Source: Kryptolebias marmoratus (Eukaryota; Chordata; Actinopteri; Cyprinodontiformes; Rivulidae). From it: a DNA stretch of 64,000 bases. Under the pieces are notes generated by a model. That model was not told the DNA's origin, made no database searches, and was given only the letters and a program-made list of their open reading frames with translations. The stretch lies in NCBI RefSeq assembly GCF_001649575.2, contig NC_051436.1:7318430-7382429 (forward strand). Direction: 5' to 3'. The position numbers and the translations under genes were made by a program. This document shows positions 48,114 through 58,935 of this stretch, one piece after another (within the stretch, counting starts at the first letter, position 1; each line of letters begins with the position of its first letter).

Positions 48114-49202
48114 TGGGTCATGCGGGCACAAATTGTGTGTACACAAACTTGTCTACAATCACACACACTGCATGTGTGTGTGTGTTAGGTTTGTGTGTGC
48201 GATGTGCTCCATGCTACTGTATGAAACGCTGCCATTTTGTGAAACTTCTGACATGTTTGTTTCTTTGCCAACAAAGATGGGAACGCAAACTTTTTTTCCA
48301 TCTTGTCAGATTGTTCCATGTGCACGCGTGAATATAGTTGTGAGCACACAACACAATCTCCAGGGATCTTTCTTTCCTCATTCTCACTTCCTCCTTCTCT
48401 TGGCAATCCCTTCGTTCTCCCCTTACAGCTGTAGCTAGCTATTTATAAAAAGAAGAAGAGAGCGACCATCAAAGCTGATTCTATATATCAAAGCTGAACC
48501 AGTCGTCTCCTCTCTTCTTCCTCTGTGATGTCCTCTTTTTGAGCTCTGCTGATCTAAAACAAGGCAGGGAAAGCCCCAGAAGAAATCCTGCTCTTTCTGC
48601 CCACCAGAGACCCGCCATAAGGAGAGAAGCCCAACAGGGATGGAAGGGAGTGGGAATGTGTGAGAGACGGTGTGAAAAGTGAGGGAGCGAGCGAGCAGAG
48701 CAGGTTCTGGTGTTTTTGTATGCATGTGCACAAATATAAGGCCTTCTGCTGGGTTTGCGAGTGTGCGCATGCTGGCTCCGGGGTCTCGCAGGCCCCGGGG
48801 CTTGATGTGTTGAAGCGATGCAACACTCATTGTCACTGCAGCAGCTAATGAAATTACTGTGATGCATAAGAGATCCACAGTGAGCCTGCCCGCGAGCGCC
48901 GGCACCTGAGTCCATATTAAACCAAATGTTTGCCCTCTAGCAAACGGCGCCTCTGCTCATGTTAAAAACATACAAACACAAAAAGGAACAAAAAATAAGA
49001 TGAACTGTACATGGGAACAGCAAATACTGCAATATCAGATAACCCTTCTGTGATTACTTATCTTATCTATATATTTTTTTAATTTTATACAACTTCACAG
49101 CATTTTCATTAAACAGTCCTTTTGCATACCTTTAAAATGTGCCATTTTAAAGCCAGTTGAATAATTGTTTTAATTAGTTGAGGGATGTACATACACCCCT
49201 AA
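48114..49202. other. Non-coding; balanced block at 48.45-48.93 kb
   Basis: AC and GT runs at about 48,159-48,185 can pair with each other. From 48,450 to 48,925 composition is balanced, with a CCGGGG...CCCCGG hairpin (48778-48798) and CAGCTAATGAAATTACTGTG. Three minus-strand frames and a plus-strand frame overlap there, the longest 156 codons (48435-48905). None has domain features. Confidence 0.4.
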
Positions 49203-49700
49203 AGCCTGCATCTCACAGGACTGCGAGTGTTGGCAACTTGTTGGAGACACAAAAATGTGAGAAAATATGCAAATTTTTACTTGGAATCACACCTGATTAT
49301 TCCTTAAATGTTTGATGGACATTACTTCAAATTGGGAAAATTGTGCAACAATCCTATAAATATTCAAATTCATGGGTTTTATTTTTTTTTTTGTCTCAAG
49401 TCAGTTCAAATTTCCATACCCTCCCAAATTTGTCTCGTTTCTCTTTTTTTTTCTGCCTCACAAAAACAAACCTGAGACAAAAACAAACCTGAGACAAGTT
49501 CCGCACTTTTAGTTTGAGAGAGAATTTGATTTGCAAGTTTTTTTGAATATGTTCAAAATTCCCGTGACTCAAAAGCAAGGGCCTCTGACTCACGCGGGGA
49601 AATTGGGAACCCTCGCATACATTTTGGGATATTTTGAAAACTCCCTCAAGAATGGCATTTACTTTAACCACCAACAGTTTGCCACTGTGTTGACAAAACT
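49203..49700 (+). mobile_element. MITE-like family F, copy in plus orientation
   Basis: The left end CTGCATCTCACAGGACTGCG, then TGTTGGCAACTTGTTGGAGA and CACAAAAATGTGAGAAAATA, is matched by the reverse complement of 51,790-51,855. Internal words GTTCAAAATTCCCG, AATTGGGAACCCTCGCATAC and TTTTGAAAACTCCC also recur in the other copy in the same order. The right end, CCACCAACAGTTTGCCACTG, is a drifted inverted form of the left end. Class unknown, with no coding capacity. Confidence 0.7.
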
Positions 49701-51394
49701 TGCTTTTTGTTCTTATTTTATATCTAAGACGTGTCTATGGATTACATTTTTAAAAAAGTTACGTTGCTTAAATATGCATATATATTTTTTATTGTTTTTT
49801 AAAAAAAACAATGTTAGCTTGTGCCTTGCTCTCCTGTACGAGTCAGTCAGGATCAGGTAAATTCCAGACAGAAAATCCATTCAGTTCTTCTAGTGTGCAA
49901 AACAATACCTCGAGTATATTGTAATGTGTGTGAAATAAAGGGCTGCGGATGTATTTTTGGGCCTATGTACTGCCATCCCTTACTATCCCCCAGCAGTAAT
50001 TACATTGTCTTATCTAATGCAGTAGCTGCACCTTCATTTGTTGTGTCTCAGCGTCCCAAGCTTGCCAGGATGGCTTTCCTTGTCTTCTGTCAGAAAGAGA
50101 TATTCCAGCACCAATCTTAAATGCTTATGTGTTTTTGTGGCTGGTCTTCCAGTTGTTGTTCGCAAATGTATATACTGAATATCTCATGGAATACAAATGG
50201 GGATCAGACCTCAGTTCAGCTTTTAATTAGACTTTTTGCTATAAAATGTGGGGGTGGGGAAAAAAACAGCCTGGTAGGAAACCTCGACAAATATTTATTT
50301 TTAAGACCAGGATAAGCTGTTTTTTAGGTAAGCACCTGACTGGATAAATCAAGTTTGAGATAAAATCTCGTGAGGAATTCATCTTTTTTAAATTTGTCCA
50401 ACTAGTTTGACTGACTTCAGAAATCCACTTCACTTGAAGAAGCTCCAGTGCGATGCATATTTTCATAGCTTGGTCTGATTCAGACAGGCCCGGACTCTTT
50501 CTGATAAATTGCTTTGGAATAAGATTTTCAAAAAGGAGCTGAAAAGCTGATAACAAAGGTACACAGGAAGGGGAAGAGTTTAACTTGACAACAGTGGGAG
50601 TAGACCTTCTAATACACATTCACACACACACACAGTTTTAACTATAGATAACAGTTAAATAAGGTACATAATATAACCTAATATTACTGTTAGTCTTTTT
50701 TAATATTAGCAATGTGTTACCACATCTTTAATGTCTTTGGAGGTCTGAAACACTTTTTTTTGTCATTCTCAAGTATTAAGTAGCTGTTTACAGTTTGGAA
50801 AAAAGCACGTTAATGCCATTCATGACAAGAAGGTGTTAGTGTATGCTGTATGTTTGCCACTATCTTTAAAAGAAAGCTACATAATGGACTTTGGATTCAA
50901 TTAGGAGCTGTCAAGCTGGTGTGAAAGGTGCATACAAACACATCCGTGCATCCTCCCTCCCACTTCCAATACAGACTCTTTCTGACACAAACATGTTCAC
51001 ATTAATGCACCTGACTCCTGTAGACTGATGATGTTTGCACCGTTCATGTAGAGCCCCACAAGTGTTGAAATATGGCTCCCATATTTCACTGCACCCACAG
51101 CATTTGTAAATGCCAAATGCTTCCTTGCATCCCCCCCCACCCCTATTCTGGTGCTACAGTTGGACCATTCCACTGAGGCTTTGGCTTTTAAGAAACTGAA
51201 GGTATATTTTACCAGGTGTGGGGACGGTTGCAGGTGCCTCCAAAAGCCAGAATATATTGTAAACAATTGCACAGAAAAAAGATTTTTGTTTCTTTTTTAG
51301 CTAACAACAAGCCACAAATTGCCAAACTTACATAGAAACTTTTTGTAGGTTTTGAAGATTTCGTCTGAATCCCATTTTACTCTCTTTCTTTTTA
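49701..51394. other. Non-coding spacer between two inverted MITE copies
   Basis: Includes GGGCTGCGGATGTATTTTTG (49,940-49,959) and AGCAGTAATTACATTGTCTT in a balanced part (49,920-50,110) that may be older unique DNA. The minus-strand frames at 50239-50619 and 50997-51272 are not supported by any recognised protein. A C run lies near 51,131-51,138. Confidence 0.45.
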
Positions 51395-51866
51395 AAGATA
51401 GTATCTCATTGGGCTGCAGCTGTTGGCAACAAATTGTAAACAGCATTCGCACAGGAGTTTCCAAAAAAGCCATAAAACCTTCACAGGGGTTCCCTATCTC
51501 CTCGAAGGAATCACAGGGTCTTGTTCTGATGTTGTTGGAATTTTGAACAAATTACAACGACATGAGCAAACTTGAGACAAACTTTTTTTTTCAAAAGAGG
51601 CAATCATTACAGGCATCTGAAACCCATCTCAAACCTTTCTTTACGTAATTCTAGAGCGCTAGAACTTTTTATTTTTTTATTTATGTTTTGATAAAGATGT
51701 AAGTCCTGGCAAATCTTGGCCAAAATTTTATTAGTGGGGTTGTGCAAACATGTCTGTCAGAGTGATCCCAAATGAAAATTTACATAAATTTCCATATTTT
51801 CAATTTTGTGTCTCCAACTAGTCTGCAACAGTTGCAGCCCAGCAAGATGCCACCTTTAGCCCCACC
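51395..51866 (-). mobile_element. MITE-like family F, copy in minus orientation
   Basis: Begins ATAGTATCTCATTGGGCTGC, then AGCTGTTGGCAACAAATTGT, and ends TTGTGTCTCCAACTAGTCTG, then CAACAGTTGCAGCCCAGCAA and GATGCC. These two ends are inverted repeats of each other (about 35 bases, several mismatches). The interior carries GGGGTTCCCTATCTCCTCGA and a GTTGGAATTTTGAAC step that mirror the plus-oriented copy. Confidence 0.75.
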
Positions 51867-52489
51867 TTTATGTTTTATGTGTCAACTCTACAGAGAAGGA
51901 TGTCCCAAACTTTTTTTTTTGATGTAAAGATTTTTTAATGGCAAACTTGGCGACATAGGGCTAATGGCTTTCCTTGCAAAGAACTCACAAAATAGTATTT
52001 TTACTGGCCAATCACCATTTTAATGTATAGTGCGATGGATTTTGATGTAGTACGCTTGGCGTCATTGACAATTTTTCCTAAAATTATAAAAAATAGTGTT
52101 GTAGTTCTCTGTTAAAGTATCTTATTGTTACAACACCCAGTGTAATGTCTAATTTGGTGTATAGTAATGTGAAATAAATTGGTTTTGTTATTTTAACAAG
52201 CATAAAAAATGGTAGTAACAGTAATGTTTGCCTTTTAAGAATATCTCTATAATGATTATACTTGATTGATTGATTGTACTACTTTAGTGTATACCAATGT
52301 ATACACTAAACTGAACACTGAACAATCATACAAAATGACTTTACATGTGAAGTCTATTGCAGGTTTCATAACACAAAATATGGGCATATTGATGTTGGGT
52401 CAATTTACGAAAAGTAGTCGGTGACTATTTTTGGTGTATTGGCTTCTTAAAGGTGCATCTCCTTTTGACTCCTTGTCACTTCAAACTGC
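51867..52489. other. AT-rich non-coding DNA with a perfect hairpin
   Basis: Nothing else recognised besides the hairpin at 52283-52310. Confidence 0.5.
52283..52310. repeat. Perfect 12-bp hairpin, 4-base loop
   Basis: TTTAGTGTATAC (52283-52294), loop CAAT, GTATACACTAAA (52299-52310), exact reverse complements. No flanking duplication was found to make it a tiny transposon. Confidence 0.9.
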
Positions 52490-54655
52490 CATGGGGTAAG
52501 GGTTCTGTGTATGAGCAGGGCCAGGGGTAATGGTAGGAAATGGCATTTAGCCTTTATGTTTTGTGCCTGTTGGGGGCCACAAATAAAACCCTTTGAAGCA
52601 CTTTTTCCAAGAATGATGGGAGACAAGGATCAGAGGGATGAACCCTCTCAGAGATACCCCTCTTCATCTTCCTTTTTTTCCTGTGTTTTTCAAGCCCACA
52701 CTCGCTCAATTCCCTGACCCGTCACAGTAAATGGCTATCCAGCAGTAAATTTATAACTGCCACTTCAGCCGACAATCAAATGCTATCACTTTGTTCTCGC
52801 TGTCTATCACTTTGGCCCCTGTGAGGGGGTTGAAGGGAAGGGCGGAGAGGAGGGACTTGCGATCGAGTCGAGTTGTAGTGAAACGTACTGTACAGGATCA
52901 ATGTGCAGGTTGTGAAGAGTGCTCCTTCTCTCTACCTGCCCCCCTCATTATGCCGCCTGCTTTTGCTACTTCGTCCTTTTCTTGAGAGGTTCTCTGTCTC
53001 TACAGTCTCTCCCCTCCTTGATCTGTTCCTCTGCCTCACTTGTCCGCTCTTCCCTTGTCTTCCCCCCACCGTTTTTCCCTGTGTGGGCTGGCCAATGTCA
53101 AGTCCTCTGTTTCTCGTCCTCGTTTGACATGCTTCTCATAATGGTCAGATGGGGGAATACCACACTGACTCTGTCCATCTTCTCCTTCCCCTATTTTACT
53201 GCCCAGCCTCTCCTCCCGTCACAATATCATGTTGTTGCAAAATGGGGGGGAAATCAATTGAATAAGAGCTCTCTGAAGGCTGTCTGTGGAGATGCAGCAA
53301 CCAGATTTTTCAAGCATACATGGGTGTATACATTTAGGCGTGTGTTTGTGCGTGACTGTAGAGGGAGATGAAGAGAAGCAGAGAGGCGGGTTCTGACAGA
53401 CTCAAGCTGAGGACGTTTGTCGGCGCTTGTCACTTTTCTCATCAGCTAGCGGACATGACAGCCAAGTCGGGCGAGAGGCGAGAGTCGGGCTCTCAGGACC
53501 CGAGCGGAGTGACAGATGGCTCCTTCATGCTTAGGCCATCATGATGAGACCAGGAGGGGAGCGAGTAGAGCGATTGACAAAGAAGAATTGCAGAAATGGG
53601 AAGGAAGAAATCTTTTGTGACAGTATCAAAACCCACCAGACAGTCTTCTCCAGTCTGTCAGCTTCTCTTAATAGTGTTTGCCACTGGCTTATTGGGGCAG
53701 CAGCCCCAGCTAACCTTAAACACAAGTAGAACGGCTCAGATGAACAATGGTTGGAACATAAAAAGATTGGGATTTTGAGGTTGGGATAACATTTTGCCAT
53801 GATTTAGTTTTCTATTCAGCACTGACTGATCTTGGTATTGATTTAGCTCTTGAATTGGAATTTTGGAAATTGTCTATTTCTTTTTATTGGTGATATTTTA
53901 AACAAAATGTCTGTTCTGAGTAGATTTAAAAAAAAATCTGTTCTTGTCAACATCTTTCATGTTGTACATATAATATAAATAGCTAACTTCCCTAGCTAAA
54001 AGGTTTCACACCAAATATGTGCTATAGCTTGCATGAACTAACCACGTTGCTTTTATACATTCACAGATCATGAAACTTTTTAATGTTTTGAGTGGTGACT
54101 TGACAGACAAGAAAAAAAGTCAGATTTTTAAGCATTGGATAGGACGATTACTGGTAAAGCTAAAAATTGATTTCAATAATCTTTCTTATGGTAAATTTTA
54201 CTGCAGGTTTAACCTCTTAATTCTGAATGAATACAAAACAAATTTTCCAATGCAGAGTATCTGTCTCTGTCTTTATTTTAAAAAAAATTCCTGATGCTTG
54301 TGCTGATTTTTCATAACGAAAAATAAGTGTTTTGTATTTCAGTTGTGTTTTAGAACTTCTCAGAACTTGGATTCATTGGATCATTCAAAAGAATGATAGT
54401 AGTTAATTGTATTGAATTGGACTATAAATTGATTGAACCGAAATGTCCAATTAGACTTGAACTTTCTTACCTTCTCTGTATGCTTTGAGATGACTTTTGT
54501 TATGACTTGGTTATTAAAAGTAATAAAGAATTGCAATGAAAGTTAATTTAATTTGACATTTTTCGGTGGGAATACATTTTAGGACATTCGTGTTTGAGTG
54601 TTTAAATAGAGCTTGAATAAAGACAATAAAATGGATTCTGGCTGTTGTCTTTTAG
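52490..54655. other. Non-coding; balanced block at 52.5-53.8 kb, then AT-rich
   Basis: The 52,500-53,800 block is pyrimidine-rich in places and purine-rich in others. It gives long but mutually overlapping frames (52919-53371 and others). The 53,425-53,560 part has CATCAGCTAGCGGACATGAC and CTTAGGCCATCATGATGAGA and may be conserved. From 53,810 onward it is AT-rich with nothing recognised. Confidence 0.4.
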
Positions 54656-54857
54656 GATCACTAAGGCTCACCATGGCTCCAAATTATATGAGTGGATGAG
54701 GACAAAACCGAAGGACGTATTCCTTAGCTGGGCATTGAGCCATGTTTTTGAGCCTTTGGCAGGAAAGGCAGCTGTTGATGATGTTAAACTGACAAAGACA
54801 CTCATACATTTGGCCAATGATTGTGTTGCTAGGAGGCTGTTAGTGAGCTTACTCTGA
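54656..54857 (+). CDS. Weak candidate terminal exon, product unknown
   Basis: A TGGCTGTTGTCTTTTAG acceptor-like tract (AG at 54654-54655) is followed by 66 open codons and a TGA at 54855-54857. AATAAA lies 126 bases further on (54983-54988), as a last exon would have. The frame reads ITKAHHGSKLYEWMRTKPKD, then VFLSWALSHVFEPL, then TKTLIHLANDCVARR, a plausible mix of helical and charged residues, in contrast to the low-complexity frames elsewhere. I do not recognise the protein. It could equally be a broken piece of a retroposed gene or transposon ORF. No upstream partner exon was found. Confidence 0.25.
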
Positions 54858-55125
54858 AAATTCAGAAGGGATTGGGAAAGAGATTGCCAAAAAAAAAAGT
54901 GGTTTTAGATTCTTTTTTGACACTTTTGCTTTAAATATTCCTGAGTTAAAAATGGTTCATGCACAAAGTTTGGTCTGTTGAGAATAAAATGAAGGAAATG
55001 TACCTCGGTAGGCAGGCTAAACAGTTCTGCTTCTGAAGTAAAGATTTCTGTTCAGCCGGTGACCAGAATGGGACGATTTTCAGCTTGACCAGTGGCTGAC
55101 TGATCTGGTCGTTGTATGCACACCG
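54858..55125. other. Non-coding, possible 3' UTR of the preceding candidate
   Basis: A 10-base A run (about 54,889-54,898), AATAAA at 54983 and otherwise AT-rich sequence. Confidence 0.3.
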
Positions 55126-55154
55126 TTATCACCCATCATCATGATGGGTGATAA
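55126..55154. repeat. Perfect 14-bp hairpin, 1-base loop, at edge of family A dimer
   Basis: TTATCACCCATCAT (55126-55139), C, ATGATGGGTGATAA (55141-55154). The TTATC-CC word matches the outer end of other family A copies: AGTGATAAT at 4,367-4,375 and GCGATAAC at 35,801-35,808, both in reverse orientation. The hairpin therefore looks like a well-preserved or secondarily perfected terminus of the element. Confidence 0.85.
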
Positions 55155-55405
55155 AGGGTGAGCATGTTCATTTGTTTGTCTTTTAGAAAAATATCTCGTA
55201 AACCGCTGGGCATATTTTAAACATATTTGCAGAAAGTAAAGGTTAGCTGCCACAACTAACTGACCTTTGACTGATAAATGACTGAGACTCAGTTTTGCAG
55301 TTTTAGAGATATTGAAAAAAATTTTGATGAGTAAGTAGCTGAGGATAATTTCCAGGAGCTCCAACAGATCACACGAGATCTTTGCTGAACACCTTGGCAT
55401 GAACT
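55155..55405 (+). repeat. Family A, first unit of second head-to-tail dimer
   Basis: CTTTTAGAAAAATATCTCGT, AGCTGCCACAACTAACTGAC, TTTAGAGATATTGAAAAAAA, GTAAGTAGCTGAGGATAATT and GATCACACGAGATCTTTGCT follow the family order. It ends at CCTTGGCAT, directly before the next opening word. Confidence 0.75.
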
Positions 55406-55615
55406 GTTTCTGTTAGCAGAATATCTCAGTCAGCCCAATTCATGATGGCTGTGATAGCTAATCGAACCTAGGAAATGGAAAATTCTCTATAAGTCAGTCA
55501 ATTTTAAAGACATAGAGCTAAAAGTTGGACTCATCTCGTCACAAACTGAGCACGAATGGATGACACAGGCTTGTTGTTTGAAACTTTGCCATTCAAGGTG
55601 GCGCTTCAGAGATGT
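55406..55615 (+). repeat. Family A, second unit of second head-to-tail dimer
   Basis: Opens with TTCTGTTAGCAGAATATCTC, skips the next 100 bases of the unit, then has GCCCAATTCATGATGGCTGT, TAAGTCAGTCAATTTTAAAG, AGCTAAAAGTTGGACTCATC and CATTCAAGGTGGCG. An internal loss explains its shorter length. Confidence 0.75.
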
Positions 55616-55859
55616 TCCTTTAAGGACTGCTAGTTTCATAATGTAACTCGCTGAAATAATATTTAAACCAAAAGTGCCACTAAATGGACTCTTCAATCAT
55701 AAACAGATGCACCAATTGAAAAGTGGAATGCGTATGTAAAAAGCAAACGGGCAAAAAAACTTTAAATAGACTCGCAGCGAAAGCCTCTTTTCTATTTTCA
55801 TTCGGGTCACCAAAGGCAAAACAGAAACAAAACGGACACGCACAACCTTGTAAGACAAA
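55616..55859. other. Non-coding, nothing recognised
   Basis: Short AT-leaning spacer. Confidence 0.5.
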
Positions 55860-56160
55860 TGGGTTTTGTCATTCCCGCAGAAGGCTCCCTCTTTTTGTCA
55901 AAGACCCAGAGGCTGCGGCTACGATGAATTGTGACAAAGCCTAATTCCTTTGGAATTGCCGTACAGTCGATAAAAGAGCAAACGGTCTGGCAATGACCTC
56001 CAGGATGGTGTTATTGACCTATTTTGCATACACACTGGGCGCGGGAATGGACAGGCGCTTTATTTGTGCCATTATTTATTGGCTTGCAACATGACTGTAA
56101 TGCCCGTCCAGGGACTCTGTTGGAGTGCAGTTATAGATTATCATGATTGCTAGTTATTAG
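55860..56160. promoter_or_regulatory. Candidate conserved non-coding element
   Basis: Balanced and repeat-free. It contains AATTCC-TTT-GGAATT (a perfect short inverted repeat near 55,943-55,957), GTTATTGACCTATTTTGCAT, ATTTATTGGCTTGCAAC and ATCATGATTGCTAGTTATTA. Motif density and lack of open frames suggest regulatory DNA. Conservation is not tested. Confidence 0.35.
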
Positions 56161-57039
56161 TGTGTGTGAGGGTGTGCCTGGGTGTGAAAACACACATGTA
56201 GTGGGTAAGAAAGATTATTCAGAGGCTTTCTATTTAAATAAAGAAGACAGAGGCAGTCTTGCACAAATTGATCCTGAAATAGTTTAATGCCAGTCTAACT
56301 TACCTCCAAGGACAACACTGGCACTGCAGCAGTTGTCAACTAATGCATAAATATTATTTGTGCGCGTATGCATTGTTTCGCCACCGTCTCAAGACATAAT
56401 TACAAAGTGAAAGGTGGTAAATATTTGGCTTGATATTACTTTGAGTGTGGACCAATATTTTACAAGAGCCAGGCGGAATAAAAATGCAGTCCCGTGCTTT
56501 CCTTTTCCGTTCATGTCCCCAAAGAGACGTGAGTGGATGGATGCAGAACCATTTCTTCAGCTACATGTCACGGCGCCAGACACTTAAAATGTGCACTTGT
56601 TGTCTGTGGCACCGGGATGAACCCTTTTCTCTCGCTTTGCAGACAGTGCAGAAAAAAAGACATGGGCCAACCGCTATTTCCATCTTATTCCTTTTTCATT
56701 GCCTTCTCTCAGGCCCAAATCGGCCTCGGTGTCACGTTTGAAAACACAACTTGGCACAAACTCAAGGTCCTCTAGCCTTCGCTGTCCACAAAAAGTTGCC
56801 TTTACAGCGACCAAACGTAATTTGCGCTGACAGAGATATTGACTATATTTAACAGACTGATGAATGGCAAAAATAAATAAGACTTCCATTTGAGCCATGT
56901 GGGCCTCCACTACAATACATAACAATTAGCTTCTTCAAAGAAAGAGGTTAAAAAAATTCAAAGGCAAATGAGAGGAACCTTCGAGGTAAGATGACAAAAC
57001 ATAATTCCCATGAGGTAGCCTCCCTTAAAGGAGGGCATT
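56161..57039. other. Non-coding; balanced block at 56.45-56.95 kb
   Basis: The 56,440-56,950 block is repeat-poor, with CTATATTTAACAGACTGATG and CATAACAATTAGCTTCTTC. Two overlapping plus frames and one minus frame lack support. Confidence 0.4.
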
Positions 57040-57362
57040 TCGTTCCCTGCCTTGCATGCCAACGTTTTAAACAAAGATTTTGTGCAGTCTGAGTATGTTA
57101 GGAACCTATTTCAGCTACTACCAAACCAAATCTTAACTCTGCATCTGTAAAATTTACAGAGTTATAGACATTTTGGTGGCCAGTTAGCTGTGGCGTACTT
57201 ATTATTTGGGTTGACTCCAAAAGTCAATTAGTTGTAAATGAACATCCAGGGATTATTTTCTGAAAATTTGATTAAAATCTATCTTGTGGTTCATGTGATA
57301 TTCTGCTAACAGACAGACAAAAGAAGACATGCACATACAGACACAAGTAATTATGCACAGTT
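57040..57362 (-). repeat. Family A, near-full copy
   Basis: Reverse modules are TTTTAAACAAAGATTTTGTG, a TTTCAGCTACTACCAAACCA step, CATCTGTAAAATTTACAGAG, GCCAGTTAGCTGTGGCG, GTCAATTAGTTGTAAATGAA, GTTCATGTGATATTCTGCTA and ACAGACAGACAAAAG, ending in ACAAGTAATTATGCAC. Confidence 0.85.
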
Positions 57363-58621
57363 TTATATATCAACAGATCTTTGCAGAATCAGAACTTGGA
57401 GAATTTTTGTATCACAAAAGAGTTAAAACTGTATTTTTTCAGTTTTTTCCCCCCCTCCACTTTGTTCCATTCCCTCCTTCCATCTAAGTTCTTTCCAGGT
57501 ACATAGTATCTCGGTGGGATTAATTGCTCATTTAGTAACTCTTTTCCATATTTCACGCTTGAGCGAATATCCAAATTAGCTTTGCCATCAGAGTTCACTT
57601 CTTCCATTGGGGCTAGAATGACCACACTTCAGGACAGCACACAGAGCCAACCGGGCTCCCGTAGCTCATCGAGGGGGTGGGTCGGCAGCTCGGAGTCACC
57701 GTCTGCTCCTCAGCCGGGCGTCGCATTTTGTCGTGGCAGGATGAGTTGCTGTGGGAGGATGAGGCAGGATCACTGAGATTGAGGCGTTTAAGGCCCTTGT
57801 TAATAAACGGAGACCATTCATTTTCGAGTAAATTAGAGTTTGACTGAAAGCGTCACAGGGTACCAAATGGACCGGGTCCATGCTGGTCTGGTGGGCTGAG
57901 GGATAGGGCAGCAGGGTGAGGTGGGGGTCCAACTAAAGCGTCAGTTATTATTCAGATATGGACGCTGCTAGAATCGACCTAATGGGGTGGGAAGGTGCAG
58001 TCGATGGCTTTCTCAGACGCTCTGATGCACTGATATCCTGTTTTTCTCCTTTTCCACCCCTCCCTCCCTTCCTCCAGCCGACCATCCATCCACACTGACG
58101 TATTCTGATGACTCGTGTCATTAAAGCTAACGTCCGCTGAGGAGGTAATTAGCCAAAGTGTGGCATTAATCACCGGGTAGAGCCCCTGTACGCCTGCCGG
58201 GTGTCTGGGACGTGCTTCTTGCGACCACGCCGGCCTCTTGCTGGCTCTGTGTTTCACACATGGTGGGCATTAACCTTCTTCGGCCTGGTCGTTTGTCTCT
58301 GACGGGCTCATGCTCTGCTGTCCACAACTTTTCTGTCTGTATTTCTGCTGCATGGTGGACCCTGGAAATGCCAAACCAGTTTGGTCAGACGAGTAGTGGA
58401 GCGTGGACAAAGGACAGAAGAATCTGTCTGAACATATCTTTTTCTCTGTATGCAGGGCTTCTCATCAAACCTTCTTCACAAAGCAAGAAAAGATATTTAC
58501 TTTGGGGTGTTATGTTAGTGCTGAATCTGGAATGTCCTTTGTCAGATTATAGCATGTCTTGAGGAAACGCATACATTTTTGGTTAAACCTTGAAAAAAAT
58601 AATTAAATTTCACTCAATAAA
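57363..58621. other. Non-coding; long balanced block
   Basis: From 57,540 to 58,330 composition is balanced with CpG and includes TCATTAAAGCTAACGTCCGC, GGAGGTAATTAGCCAAAGTG and GGCATTAATCACCGGG, all homeodomain-type cores within about 60 bases (58,119-58,175). Short frames on both strands overlap. A run of C lies near 57,449-57,454. The TAATTA cluster makes 58,080-58,200 the best regulatory candidate in this stretch. Confidence 0.38.
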
Positions 58622-58935
58622 GTGAGTGCTGGTATGATCAGTTAGTAAAATATATGTCTGAGATGACTCTCAGCTACTACTACACCAAATTCTCGCTCAA
58701 TATCTGCAAAATTGGCTGAGTTCTTCCGATTAGTGTTTTCTAAGCATTTTTGCCATATTTAATTGTGTAGACTTCAAAATGTAATCAGTGGTAGAGCTAC
58801 ATCTAATGATCCCTTTCTGAGAGTCTCATTAAACTGTCCAGTGGCTCATGAGATATTTTAATAACAGACAGGCACATGAACATGTGCACGCACACCCACA
58901 GACACAGGTAAAAGCATTGGCCTTCCCCGCTGTCC
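58622..58935 (-). repeat. Family A, near-full copy
   Basis: GAGATGACTCTCAGCTACTA, CTCAATATCTGCAAAATTGG, a TTAATTGTGTAGACTTC step, GAGAGTCTCATTAAACTGTC, GTGGCTCATGAGATATTTTA and ATAACAGACAGGCACATG follow the reverse family order. The ATGGCCGCC block is heavily decayed in this copy. Confidence 0.8.

Noticed and set aside
48435..48915. 156- and 144-codon minus-strand frames
   Set aside because: Three minus-strand registers and one plus-strand register are open over the same bases. No domain features.
52919..53371. 150-codon plus-strand frame
   Set aside because: Pyrimidine-rich source, overlapping second register, no borders.
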